Below the pieces are notes generated by a model that saw nothing but the letters and a program-made list of their open reading frames with translations, ran no database searches and was not told where the DNA came from. Of a stretch of DNA of 64,000 nt, positions 1 to 7,000 are shown in pieces. A program made the translations under genes and the position numbers. Numbering within the stretch: the stretch's first letter is position 1; the number at the start of each line of letters is the position of its first letter. Source of the DNA: Tyzzerella sp. An114 (GTDB lineage Bacteria; Bacillota; Clostridia; Lachnospirales; Anaerotignaceae); NCBI RefSeq assembly GCF_002161055.1, contig NZ_NFLT01000006.1:62001-126000 (forward strand), read 5' to 3'.

Positions 1-923
1 AAACGGGATTTTTTGAATATCAAGTTAATTTTGAACCAGACAATTTTATGAACACACAAAAAGAAATAGAAAAAATAAATGTATTTGCTGTAATATCAAA
101 AAGAGAAACAGAAGAAGAACCACTTTTAGTTCCAGCTTGTGGATATACTGACTTAAAAATAAATTGGAAAAACAGATTTAAAATATTTGATAAAAATTCT
201 ATCGAAAATATAAATGATGTAATGGAAATTGAGGATTATAAAGAATTAGAGAGTGTTTTTGAAGATAGTGATACTCAAGAAGAAATTGAAGATATATACA
301 AAGAAAAAACAATTTCAGCAGCAGAAAACCCAAATCATAACAATACAATTCATTCAACAGAATGTGTTGCAATTGACAAAATTTATAATCCTGAAAAAAT
401 AACATTAATGCCTGATATATCAGAAATATTAAAAATACCCTCAGCAGATATATTTTCAACAATAACAAAAAGATTTAAAGAAGAAATGGAGCTTTTAGAA
501 AAAAACGGAGTATTTACAAAAGAAGATATAGAAAATATAATGTCTTCCGGCAAAAAATCAAATAAATTAAGTAAAGCAAATAAATCAAATAACAAAGAAT
601 TAGATATAATATTTAAAGAAAATAAAAAAATAAATCTTCCCAATTCAGAAGTAGATTGGATAATATGTGACATAAAAGAAAGTATACTTTTACCACAAAA
701 CAACATATCAGAAATGAAAAATCCTTTTATATTATATAGCTATAAAAAATATGGTCATATAATAATAGGTCGAAACAATGAAAACAATATTTATTACATA
801 GGTATACCAGATTATTATAACAGTGATTACACTTTAACAGCTTCTCATTTAGGATTTAAAACATTTATACATAAAAATACAGATAACAAGGGATGGGGTT
901 ATTGGATAAAAGAAATATATTAA
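1..923 (+). CDS. Hypothetical protein, 5' end outside the window (DUF6128-like C-terminus)
   Basis: The reading frame is open from base 3 with no stop before the first ATG at 48, and the upstream codons read as plausible protein, so the gene most likely starts to the left of the window. About 306 residues are visible. The middle is Lys/Asn/Glu-rich and probably disordered. The last 65 residues form a compact aromatic domain: 'YGHIIIGR', then 'YYIGIPDYY', then a Gly-Phe turn and a final 'GWGYW'. This resembles the DUF6128 domain found at the C-terminus of Lachnospiraceae proteins of unknown function. That assignment is from memory of the family pattern and is tentative. No enzymatic motif is seen. 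A perfect hairpin terminator follows directly. Confidence 0.7.
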   Translation, partial: TGFFEYQVNFEPDNFMNTQKEIEKINVFAVISKRETEEEPLLVPACGYTDLKINWKNRFKIFDKNSIENINDVMEIEDYKELESVFEDSDTQEEIEDIYKEKTISAAENPNHNNTIHSTECVAIDKIYNPEKITLMPDISEILKIPSADIFSTITKRFKEEMELLEKNGVFTKEDIENIMSSGKKSNKLSKANKSNNKELDIIFKENKKINLPNSEVDWIICDIKESILLPQNNISEMKNPFILYSYKKYGHIIIGRNNENNIYYIGIPDYYNSDYTLTASHLGFKTFIHKNTDNKGWGYWIKEIY

Positions 924-925
924 AT

Positions 926-955
926 AAAGGTGTTTTCCATATGGAAAACACCTTT
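926..955. terminator. Bidirectional intrinsic terminator
   Basis: A perfect 15-bp palindrome (AAAGGTGTTTTCCAT and its complement) followed by an A/T run on both sides. It lies between the convergent ends of the first gene and the pseudouridine synthase, so it can serve both. Confidence 0.85.
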
Positions 956-974
956 AAAAATTTAACTATTAAAA

Positions 975-1703
975 TTATTCAATTTCAGCACCTATAAGTT
1001 TTACATCTTCATCAGATAATATTTTAAATTTACCTAACTGAATATTTTCATCAAGTTCAAGATCCCCTATTTTAACCCTTTTAAGATAAATAACATTTTT
1101 ACCAACAGCCTTAAACATTCTTTTAACCTGATGAAATTTACCTTCAGAAATAGTCAAAAGACTTTCAGATATATCACCATTTTTCAAAACACTTATTTTA
1201 GCCGGTTTACATTTATATCCATCGTCAATTACAACACCATTTTCAAAGGCATTAATATCATCATCACTAAACATTCCACCCTCAGCTTTAACAAAATAAG
1301 TTTTATCAACGTGTTTTTTAGGTGAAAGCATATTATGAGCAAATTTACCATTATTAGTTATAATAAGAAGCCCCTCTGTATCCTTATCAAGTCTACCTGC
1401 AACAAACAAATCTTTTTTTCTGTACTCATTCCCAATAAGTTCAAAAACTGTTTTTTCTTTTTTATCCTCATTAGCACTTACATATCCAGCAGGCTTATTC
1501 ATCATAATATAAATATATTTTTCATATTCCACTTTTTTACCACAACAGAAAACATCGTCATCAGTATCAATATACAAATCACCACTTTTTACAATTTGAC
1601 CATTGACAGTTATTTTCTTTTTCTTTATAAATTCTTTTATATCCTTACGACTTCCAAAGCCCATATTAGATATAAACTTATCAATACGCATTTTCTCTCC
1701 CAT
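975..1703 (-). CDS. rsuA: 16S rRNA pseudouridine synthase, RsuA/RluB/E/F family
   Basis: 242 residues. Residues 5-65 form an S4 RNA-binding domain ('RIDKFISNMGFGSR'). The catalytic domain follows with the motif 'GRLDKDTEGLL' around 103-113, where Asp106 is the expected nucleophile. 'SPKKHVDKTY' and 'EGKFHQVKRMF' are also typical of the RsuA branch, which isomerises U516 of 16S rRNA. The family is certain; the exact rRNA target is inferred from similarity. The ATG at 1703 is preceded by a GGGGGA ribosome-binding site. The ATG at 1691 is a possible alternative. The gene lies downstream of the wecB gene pair but behind a terminator. Confidence 0.88.
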   Translation of the reverse strand: MGEKMRIDKFISNMGFGSRKDIKEFIKKKKITVNGQIVKSGDLYIDTDDDVFCCGKKVEYEKYIYIMMNKPAGYVSANEDKKEKTVFELIGNEYRKKDLFVAGRLDKDTEGLLIITNNGKFAHNMLSPKKHVDKTYFVKAEGGMFSDDDINAFENGVVIDDGYKCKPAKISVLKNGDISESLLTISEGKFHQVKRMFKAVGKNVIYLKRVKIGDLELDENIQLGKFKILSDEDVKLIGAEIE

Positions 1704-1716
1704 AAAATCCCCCTTT

Positions 1717-1740
1717 AAAAAAGGAAGTCAAAAGACTTCC
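1717..1740 (-). terminator. Terminator after the Cys-rich protein gene
   Basis: On the minus strand GGAAGTC-TTTT-GACTTCC is followed by a T run. It lies between the Cys-rich gene and rsuA, separating the wecB unit from rsuA. Confidence 0.8.
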
Positions 1741-1748
1741 TCAAAAAA

Positions 1749-2606
1749 TTAAAATACATTTTCATCATTTCTAGGGTTTTTAACTATAAAGTCCCCTACT
1801 TCAGTTCCATTCTCCTTAGCAATTTTCTTTGCATATTCTTTGCCTTCATCGTCCCAACAGCAAGGAGAAAGTTTGCCACAATCCTCTTTCAAACCGCAAC
1901 AATGAACTTCTTTAAAGCATATATTTTCATCATTACAACAAGGCTCCTCATTTTTACACTCATAGCCATTTTCACCACAACAAGGCTCTGTACGATTACA
2001 GACAACTCTCTGTTCAAAAGATGTGCCTTTACAGTTTCCACAACTGTCACAGCTATCACAATCATCTCCACCGCAAGCAGATTGCATCATATCAAGAAAA
2101 TCAGAGTTTTCCTCAGCCGCCTTAAGCATATCAGCAATAGTATTCAAATAGGCTTCCTGAGTAAAATCCACAGATTTTTCTATATCTTCATCACTGTCAT
2201 CATTGCTGTTTTCATCACTATTCTCTGACTGATTTTCTTCATCATTACATTCAAAATCATCAGAGTCATCTATATCTTCTATATCCTCTAAATCATCAAC
2301 AGCCTCTTTAGCTTTTTTTCTTTTTTCAGCATAAGTTTTTAAATCATGTTTTAAATCAATAGCCTTATCAGCAATATCATTTACAGTTTTCTTTATAACA
2401 GGCTCAGCCTCTTTGGCTTTATCACCAACATTTTTAGCCACTGATGATAAAACATCTCCAGCCTTATTTATAACATCTCCAAGATGACTTAAAGCGTCAG
2501 AGTTTCTTGAAGGTTGAGAAAGAGCAACTATAAGTCTTTCAGCCTCATCAGCATTTATAACGCCCTTTTCAAGCATTCTTAAAACAGCCATTCTTTCTTC
2601 ATTCAT
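1749..2606 (-). CDS. Acidic Cys-rich protein with N-terminal SHOCT-like (YvlB-type) motif
   Basis: 285 residues, no signal peptide or membrane segment. Residues 1-32 ('ERMAVLRMLEKGVINADEAERLI') match the short helical motif at the N-terminus of YvlB/SHOCT-like proteins. Residues about 40-100 are a Lys/Ala-rich amphipathic helical stretch, and about 105-150 are very acidic (Asp/Glu/Ser). The C-terminal half holds 17 of the 18 cysteines, first as CxxxxCxxCxxCxxC and then as four CC doublets spaced by acidic loops. That pattern suggests metal or cluster binding, but it does not match a ferredoxin or zinc-finger pattern I know. The gene starts 15 bp after the wecB stop, so the two are probably co-transcribed. 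Function unknown. Confidence 0.8.
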   Translation of the reverse strand: MNEERMAVLRMLEKGVINADEAERLIVALSQPSRNSDALSHLGDVINKAGDVLSSVAKNVGDKAKEAEPVIKKTVNDIADKAIDLKHDLKTYAEKRKKAKEAVDDLEDIEDIDDSDDFECNDEENQSENSDENSNDDSDEDIEKSVDFTQEAYLNTIADMLKAAEENSDFLDMMQSACGGDDCDSCDSCGNCKGTSFEQRVVCNRTEPCCGENGYECKNEEPCCNDENICFKEVHCCGLKEDCGKLSPCCWDDEGKEYAKKIAKENGTEVGDFIVKNPRNDENVF

Positions 2607-2620
2607 AAAAATTCAGCTCC

Positions 2621-3775
2621 TTAATCGATTTTAAAATCCTCAGGTCTGTCCTCTCTTATACCAAAACTATGGAGAATAATTTGAACTATTCTTTCAGAAG
2701 CGTGTCCATCACCAAAAGGATTTTTAGCCTTTGCCATTTTTTCATATTCCTCTTTATTTGTAAGAAGTGTTTCAGTCATATTAAATATAGTTTCCTCTTT
2801 AACACCAGCAAGTTTGAGAGTACCAGCTTCAATACCTTCAGGTCTTTCAGTAACATTTCTAAGAACCAAAACAGGTTTACCCATAGAAGGAACTTCCTCC
2901 TGAAGTCCGCCACTATCTGTAACTACAAGATATGAGCGGCTCATAAGATTATGCATATCTTTAAGGTCAAGAGGGTCAAGAAGATGAATTCTTTCATTGC
3001 CTCCAAGTATATCGAAAACAACATCTCTAACAGCCGGATTTTTGTGAACAGCATATACAACTTCCACATCATCATACTTTTCAACTATACCTTTAACAGC
3101 ATTACATATATTTTTCAAAGGTTCGCCAAGATTTTCTCTTCTGTGAGCAGTCATAGCAATAACTTTTTTATTTTTAAAGTCTATATTATTAAGCTCATCA
3201 ACAGTGAATTTATAATCTTCCTCAATAGTAGTTTTAAGAGCATCAATAACAGTATTTCCTGTTATGTATATATCTTTCTCTGGAACATTTTCCAAAAGAA
3301 GATGCTCTTTAGCAAGTTTTGTAGGAGAAAGATGAATATCAGTTAAACCACCAGTAAGTTTTCTATTCATTTCTTCTGGGAAAGGCTGATATTTATCATA
3401 AGTTCTAAGACCAGCTTCAACGTGTCCAACTTTTATCTGATTATAATAAGCAGCCAAAGCACCAGCAAAAGTAGTTGTTGTATCACCATGAACAAGAACA
3501 AGGTCAGGTTTAGCCTCTGCCATAACATCGCTTAATCCCTCAAGAGCTCTTGTAGTAATTCCTGCAAGAGTTTGTCTCTGACGCATAATATTTAAGTCAT
3601 AGTCCGGTTTTAAATCGAATATTTCCAAAACTTGGTCAAGCATTTCTCTGTGCTGTGCAGTAACACAGACAATACTCTCAATATGTTCATTTTTCATAAG
3701 CTCCTTAACTAAAGGAGCCATTTTTATAGCTTCAGGTCGTGTACCAAAAACGCTCATAACCTTAATTTTATCCAT
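2621..3775 (-). CDS. wecB: UDP-N-acetylglucosamine 2-epimerase (non-hydrolysing)
   Basis: 384 residues. It interconverts UDP-GlcNAc and UDP-ManNAc in the cytoplasm, supplying ManNAc for wall teichoic acid linkage units or surface polysaccharide. Recognisable motifs are the N-terminal 'VFGTRPEAIKMAP', 'HGDTTT', 'GHVEAGLRT', 'MTAHRRENLG' and 'TDSGGLQEE', in the usual order and at the usual length. The ATG at 3775 follows AAGAGGTG at proper spacing; the in-frame GTG at 3784 overlaps that site and is unlikely to be used. The Cys-rich gene follows 15 bp after the stop. No other polysaccharide gene is nearby, so the pathway cannot be fixed from context. Confidence 0.95.
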   Translation of the reverse strand: MDKIKVMSVFGTRPEAIKMAPLVKELMKNEHIESIVCVTAQHREMLDQVLEIFDLKPDYDLNIMRQRQTLAGITTRALEGLSDVMAEAKPDLVLVHGDTTTTFAGALAAYYNQIKVGHVEAGLRTYDKYQPFPEEMNRKLTGGLTDIHLSPTKLAKEHLLLENVPEKDIYITGNTVIDALKTTIEEDYKFTVDELNNIDFKNKKVIAMTAHRRENLGEPLKNICNAVKGIVEKYDDVEVVYAVHKNPAVRDVVFDILGGNERIHLLDPLDLKDMHNLMSRSYLVVTDSGGLQEEVPSMGKPVLVLRNVTERPEGIEAGTLKLAGVKEETIFNMTETLLTNKEEYEKMAKAKNPFGDGHASERIVQIILHSFGIREDRPEDFKID

Positions 3776-3811
3776 AAAAAGCACCTCTTAAAAAAGTATT
3801 TTATTATAATA

Positions 3812-3840
3812 ATTTAATCATATATTTTAAAAAAAGTCAA
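3812..3840 (-). promoter_or_regulatory. Candidate sigma-A promoter for wecB
   Basis: TTGACT (3840-3835), a 17-bp spacer, then TTAAAT (3817-3812). The -35 is good and the -10 is weak; position upstream of the wecB RBS is right. Confidence 0.45.
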
Positions 3841-3921
3841 AACATAAACACTGTAATAAAATTATATTTTTTATATAAAAAATCTTAATTTTTAAGAAAA
3901 ATAACCATTTTTAAAGTATAT

Positions 3922-3972
3922 AAAGTTATAATTTTAATATAATATTCCGAAATTATATTTTTTTATAACTTT
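3922..3972. repeat. 51-bp imperfect inverted repeat upstream of the XRE regulator
   Basis: AAAGTTATAA (3922-3931) is the exact complement of TTATAACTTT (3963-3972). Inside it AATATAAT (3937-3944) pairs with ATTATATT (3953-3960). It sits between divergent genes, 4 bp before the -35 of the XRE gene. It could be an operator or a cruciform. A terminator is less likely because no gene ends here. Confidence 0.55.
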
Positions 3973-3976
3973 TTCA

Positions 3977-4005
3977 TTGACTTTTAAATATAAAACAACT
4001 ATCAT
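3977..4005 (+). promoter_or_regulatory. Candidate sigma-A promoter for the XRE regulator
   Basis: TTGACT (3977-3982), a 17-bp spacer, TATCAT (4000-4005), about 30 bp before the start codon. Confidence 0.6.
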
Positions 4006-4034
4006 TAAATTATAAAAAAGAGAGGTGAAATAAG

Positions 4035-4397
4035 ATGTTAGAAGGAAATATTGGTGAATTATTGAAACATTCAAGAAAAAGAAAAAAACTATCAGTAAAC
4101 AGTGTAGTAAATGAACTTTCATCTGTATATAACATAAATACAGCAGTAAAAACCCTTTATGGTTGGGAAGTAAACAGAAGTCAGCCTGATATAAGCACAT
4201 TTTTAGCTCTCTGTAATATATATGACATAAAACAACCGGATTTTGCTATTTTAGGTCACACAAAAAATTCAACCAAAGATAAATCTTCTTACACACTGCT
4301 TACAGGTGATGAAAAAAGACTTATAGATACATTCAGACAGTTTAACGAACAACAAAAAGAATATATATCTCATACATTTGATATGTTAAAAAAATAA
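4035..4397 (+). CDS. XRE-family HTH transcriptional regulator
   Basis: 120 residues. Residues 6-70 form a Cro/CI-type helix-turn-helix: 'IGELLKHSRKRKKLSVNSV' leads into the recognition region around 'TLYGWEVNRSQPDISTFLALCNIY'. The C-terminal 45 residues are a predicted helix ('TGDEKRLIDTFRQFNEQQKEYI') of the type that mediates dimerisation in short regulators of this kind. The start follows AGAGGTG. It is monocistronic, with its own promoter and the large inverted repeat just upstream, which suggests autoregulation (inference). The target is unknown; the neighbouring wecB and kinase genes are candidates only by position. Confidence 0.85.
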   Translation: MLEGNIGELLKHSRKRKKLSVNSVVNELSSVYNINTAVKTLYGWEVNRSQPDISTFLALCNIYDIKQPDFAILGHTKNSTKDKSSYTLLTGDEKRLIDTFRQFNEQQKEYISHTFDMLKK

Positions 4398-4411
4398 AAA
4401 TCCCTTCATAG

Positions 4412-4443
4412 AAAAAAGCGATGAAATTATTCATCGCTTTTTT
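4412..4443. terminator. Bidirectional terminator overlapping the 3' end of the first hybrid kinase
   Basis: A 14-bp perfect stem (AAAAAAGCGATGAA) with a 4-base loop. The minus-strand kinase gene stops in the loop (4427), so its last codons are encoded by one arm. T runs are present on both strands. Confidence 0.85.
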
Positions 4444-6970
4444 CATTAAAACTATTTTTTTCAAAAATATCAGACAAAATTTCTTTAAGTTTATTATAAT
4501 CAACAGGTTTAGAAATATGAGCATTCATACCAGCTTCAGAAGATTTTATAACATCATCAGCAAAAGCATTGGCAGTCATAGCTATTATAGGAATATTTTT
4601 TGAATATTTTGTATTAATATTTCTTATTTTTATTGAAGCGCCATATCCATCAAGAACAGGCATTTGAATATCCATCAAAATGGCATCAAAATAGTAATCA
4701 TCTTTTTCATTAAATATTTCAAAAGCTTCCTGACCATTATAAGCCGGAACAGTCTCAACACCTTCAATTTCAAGTATCTCTCTTGCAATCTCCATATTTA
4801 AAACATTATCCTCAACAATAAGAAATCTTTTTCCACTAAGGACATCATCATTTTCATTGACTTGCATACTTTCTTCATCAACAAATTCTTTATTGTCAAC
4901 AACCTCACAAGGAATAATGACAGTAAAAACAGAACCCTCTCCAAGTTTACTTTTAACATCTATCTGACCACCTAAAAGCTGAACAGTATTTTTAACGATA
5001 GCCATACCAAGACCAACTCCATTAACTTTTCCTGTCATGGAAGTTTCCTCACGCTCAAAAGGTGTAAAAAGCTTTTTCATAAAACTTTCAGACATTCCTA
5101 TACCGGTATCACTTATTATAAATTTATAAAGAGAATTGCCATTATCAATAGGATTTTCAATAACCTCAAATGTTATTTTTCCTCCAGGCTCTGTATATTT
5201 AACTGCATTAGATAATATATTATTAAGTATCTGTTCAAGTCTCAAAATATCAGCATTTATAATATGATGCTTAAATTCATTATGTTTAAACTCAAAGTCT
5301 TTTTGTTGTATATCACATTGTACTTTAAACATATCAGCAGTCTCACATATATGTTCTAAAATATTAACATTAGATTTATTTATATTCATTTTTCCCTGTT
5401 CAATTTTAGCCATATCAAGTATTTCATTAAGAAGATGCAAAAGCTGCTTTGATGCCGCTATAATTTTTACAAGACAATCTTTAACCTTGTCATGATTTTC
5501 TATATTATTTTCAGCAATTCCCGCAAAACCTATTACAGCATTCATAGGAGTTCTCATATCATGAGACATTCTTGAAAGAAAATCACTTTTAGCCTGAGCA
5601 GCATTTTTAGACATTTCCAAAGACTCCTCAAGAAGTTTTTGTTGTTCAAGGTTAGCAACTTTTTCAGAATGAATTTCTTTAAAGGCAAATAAAACTTCAG
5701 ATTTTTCATGGTCTAGAGTAAAAACTTCAAGACTAACCCACTTTGAACCTTCATTAAAAATTCTTTTATATTCCATATAACATCTTTCAATTTCACCTTT
5801 AAGAAGTTTATTAAAATTCTCAACTGTAAATTTTTTTTGAAATTCAAGTTTATAACTATCTTCTATAACTTCACAAGCTTTAATTTTAAACTCATCATAA
5901 GTCCTATATTCTCTACCTCTATCAATCTTATTATAAGATTTTATAGCAGTACAAATATCTTGTTCTATATCATATAAAACAACAGCATAATATGTATTTC
6001 CAAGTTTCTCAAAATATCCTATTGTTTTAACTGCGGATTTTGCATCTTTATAATTTAAAAAGCATAAGTATATTATTACAATCATAAAAACCACAGATAA
6101 TGTTATTATAACAATAAATAATTGTGTGGCATCATTTGTTATAGCATTATAATCAATACTAACGAAAGAAGTCCAACCATTATCATCAACATAATAATAA
6201 TAACGTGTTTTTCCAGTTTCAGTTTCAAGCATTACATTTCCACTGTCACCTTCAAAATTAGAAAGTAAACTTTTAAAATCTTCAGAAGTATAATTTTCAA
6301 ATTCACATTCAACATCATCTATATTTCCCAAAGGCCTATGATATATAACATTACCATCTTTATCAACAATAGTCTGGGAACCTATAAACTCACCTTCGTA
6401 AATATCCTGCCCCATATCTATATCATCAATATATATATCAACAGAGACAACACTTTCTCCATCATTAAGCATTTTTGATACACTTATTTTTTCTTTATTT
6501 CTACGTGTATCACGATAAACCCCAGTACATGAAACTTTTCCATTTTTCTCAATAGCATTTGTATACCATGGTCTTTCTGTGGGATTATAATTAGGATTTA
6601 AAACTCTTTCATCATCCCATAAAAATTCTCCATTAATATAAGCATACATTCCATATTCTTTATAATCAAAATTCCCAAGCATATTTTTTGTATACTCTTT
6701 AAACCACTCATCAAACATTACATTATCATTTTCATAAAGCTGTTCAATGGAGTAAGCAACTTGTTCAACTGCACGTTCATATTTCTCAATAAAAAGCATT
6801 TCTCTAAGCATAAGAGACTCAGCAGTTCGCATACCCCATTGGTTAGCATTTTTCATGGCACTTACACCAGTAACAACAACTCCAACAAAAGATATTGCAA
6901 TAACGGCAATAAAAAGAAATATACTTTGCTTTATAAAGCGTTTATTGACGCTTGCAAGTCTTTCCTTCAA
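4427..6970 (-). CDS. Hybrid sensor histidine kinase (dCache - HisKA - HATPase - REC)
   Basis: About 847 residues. A membrane helix (about 12-33) is followed by an extracytoplasmic region of about 240 residues that looks like a double-Cache sensor ('WYTNAIEKNG', 'SVDIYIDDI'). A second membrane helix (about 284-304) leads to a PAS-like linker, the HisKA domain with 'SHDMRTPMNAVIG' (His about 470), the HATPase domain ('SDTGIGM', 'GLGMAIVKN') and a C-terminal receiver with 'DAILMDIQMPVLDG' (Asp about 767). No Hpt domain is attached. The start is most likely TTG at 6970, 6 bp after GGAGGG; a TTG at 6988 precedes that site. It lies 30 bp downstream of a paralogous kinase and is probably co-transcribed with it. 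The ligand is unknown; Cache domains usually bind small metabolites. Confidence 0.92.
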   Translation of the reverse strand: MKERLASVNKRFIKQSIFLFIAVIAISFVGVVVTGVSAMKNANQWGMRTAESLMLREMLFIEKYERAVEQVAYSIEQLYENDNVMFDEWFKEYTKNMLGNFDYKEYGMYAYINGEFLWDDERVLNPNYNPTERPWYTNAIEKNGKVSCTGVYRDTRRNKEKISVSKMLNDGESVVSVDIYIDDIDMGQDIYEGEFIGSQTIVDKDGNVIYHRPLGNIDDVECEFENYTSEDFKSLLSNFEGDSGNVMLETETGKTRYYYYVDDNGWTSFVSIDYNAITNDATQLFIVIITLSVVFMIVIIYLCFLNYKDAKSAVKTIGYFEKLGNTYYAVVLYDIEQDICTAIKSYNKIDRGREYRTYDEFKIKACEVIEDSYKLEFQKKFTVENFNKLLKGEIERCYMEYKRIFNEGSKWVSLEVFTLDHEKSEVLFAFKEIHSEKVANLEQQKLLEESLEMSKNAAQAKSDFLSRMSHDMRTPMNAVIGFAGIAENNIENHDKVKDCLVKIIAASKQLLHLLNEILDMAKIEQGKMNINKSNVNILEHICETADMFKVQCDIQQKDFEFKHNEFKHHIINADILRLEQILNNILSNAVKYTEPGGKITFEVIENPIDNGNSLYKFIISDTGIGMSESFMKKLFTPFEREETSMTGKVNGVGLGMAIVKNTVQLLGGQIDVKSKLGEGSVFTVIIPCEVVDNKEFVDEESMQVNENDDVLSGKRFLIVEDNVLNMEIAREILEIEGVETVPAYNGQEAFEIFNEKDDYYFDAILMDIQMPVLDGYGASIKIRNINTKYSKNIPIIAMTANAFADDVIKSSEAGMNAHISKPVDYNKLKEILSDIFEKNSFNEKSDE

Positions 6971-7000
6971 AATTATCCCTCCAATCAACTTATTTTAAAA

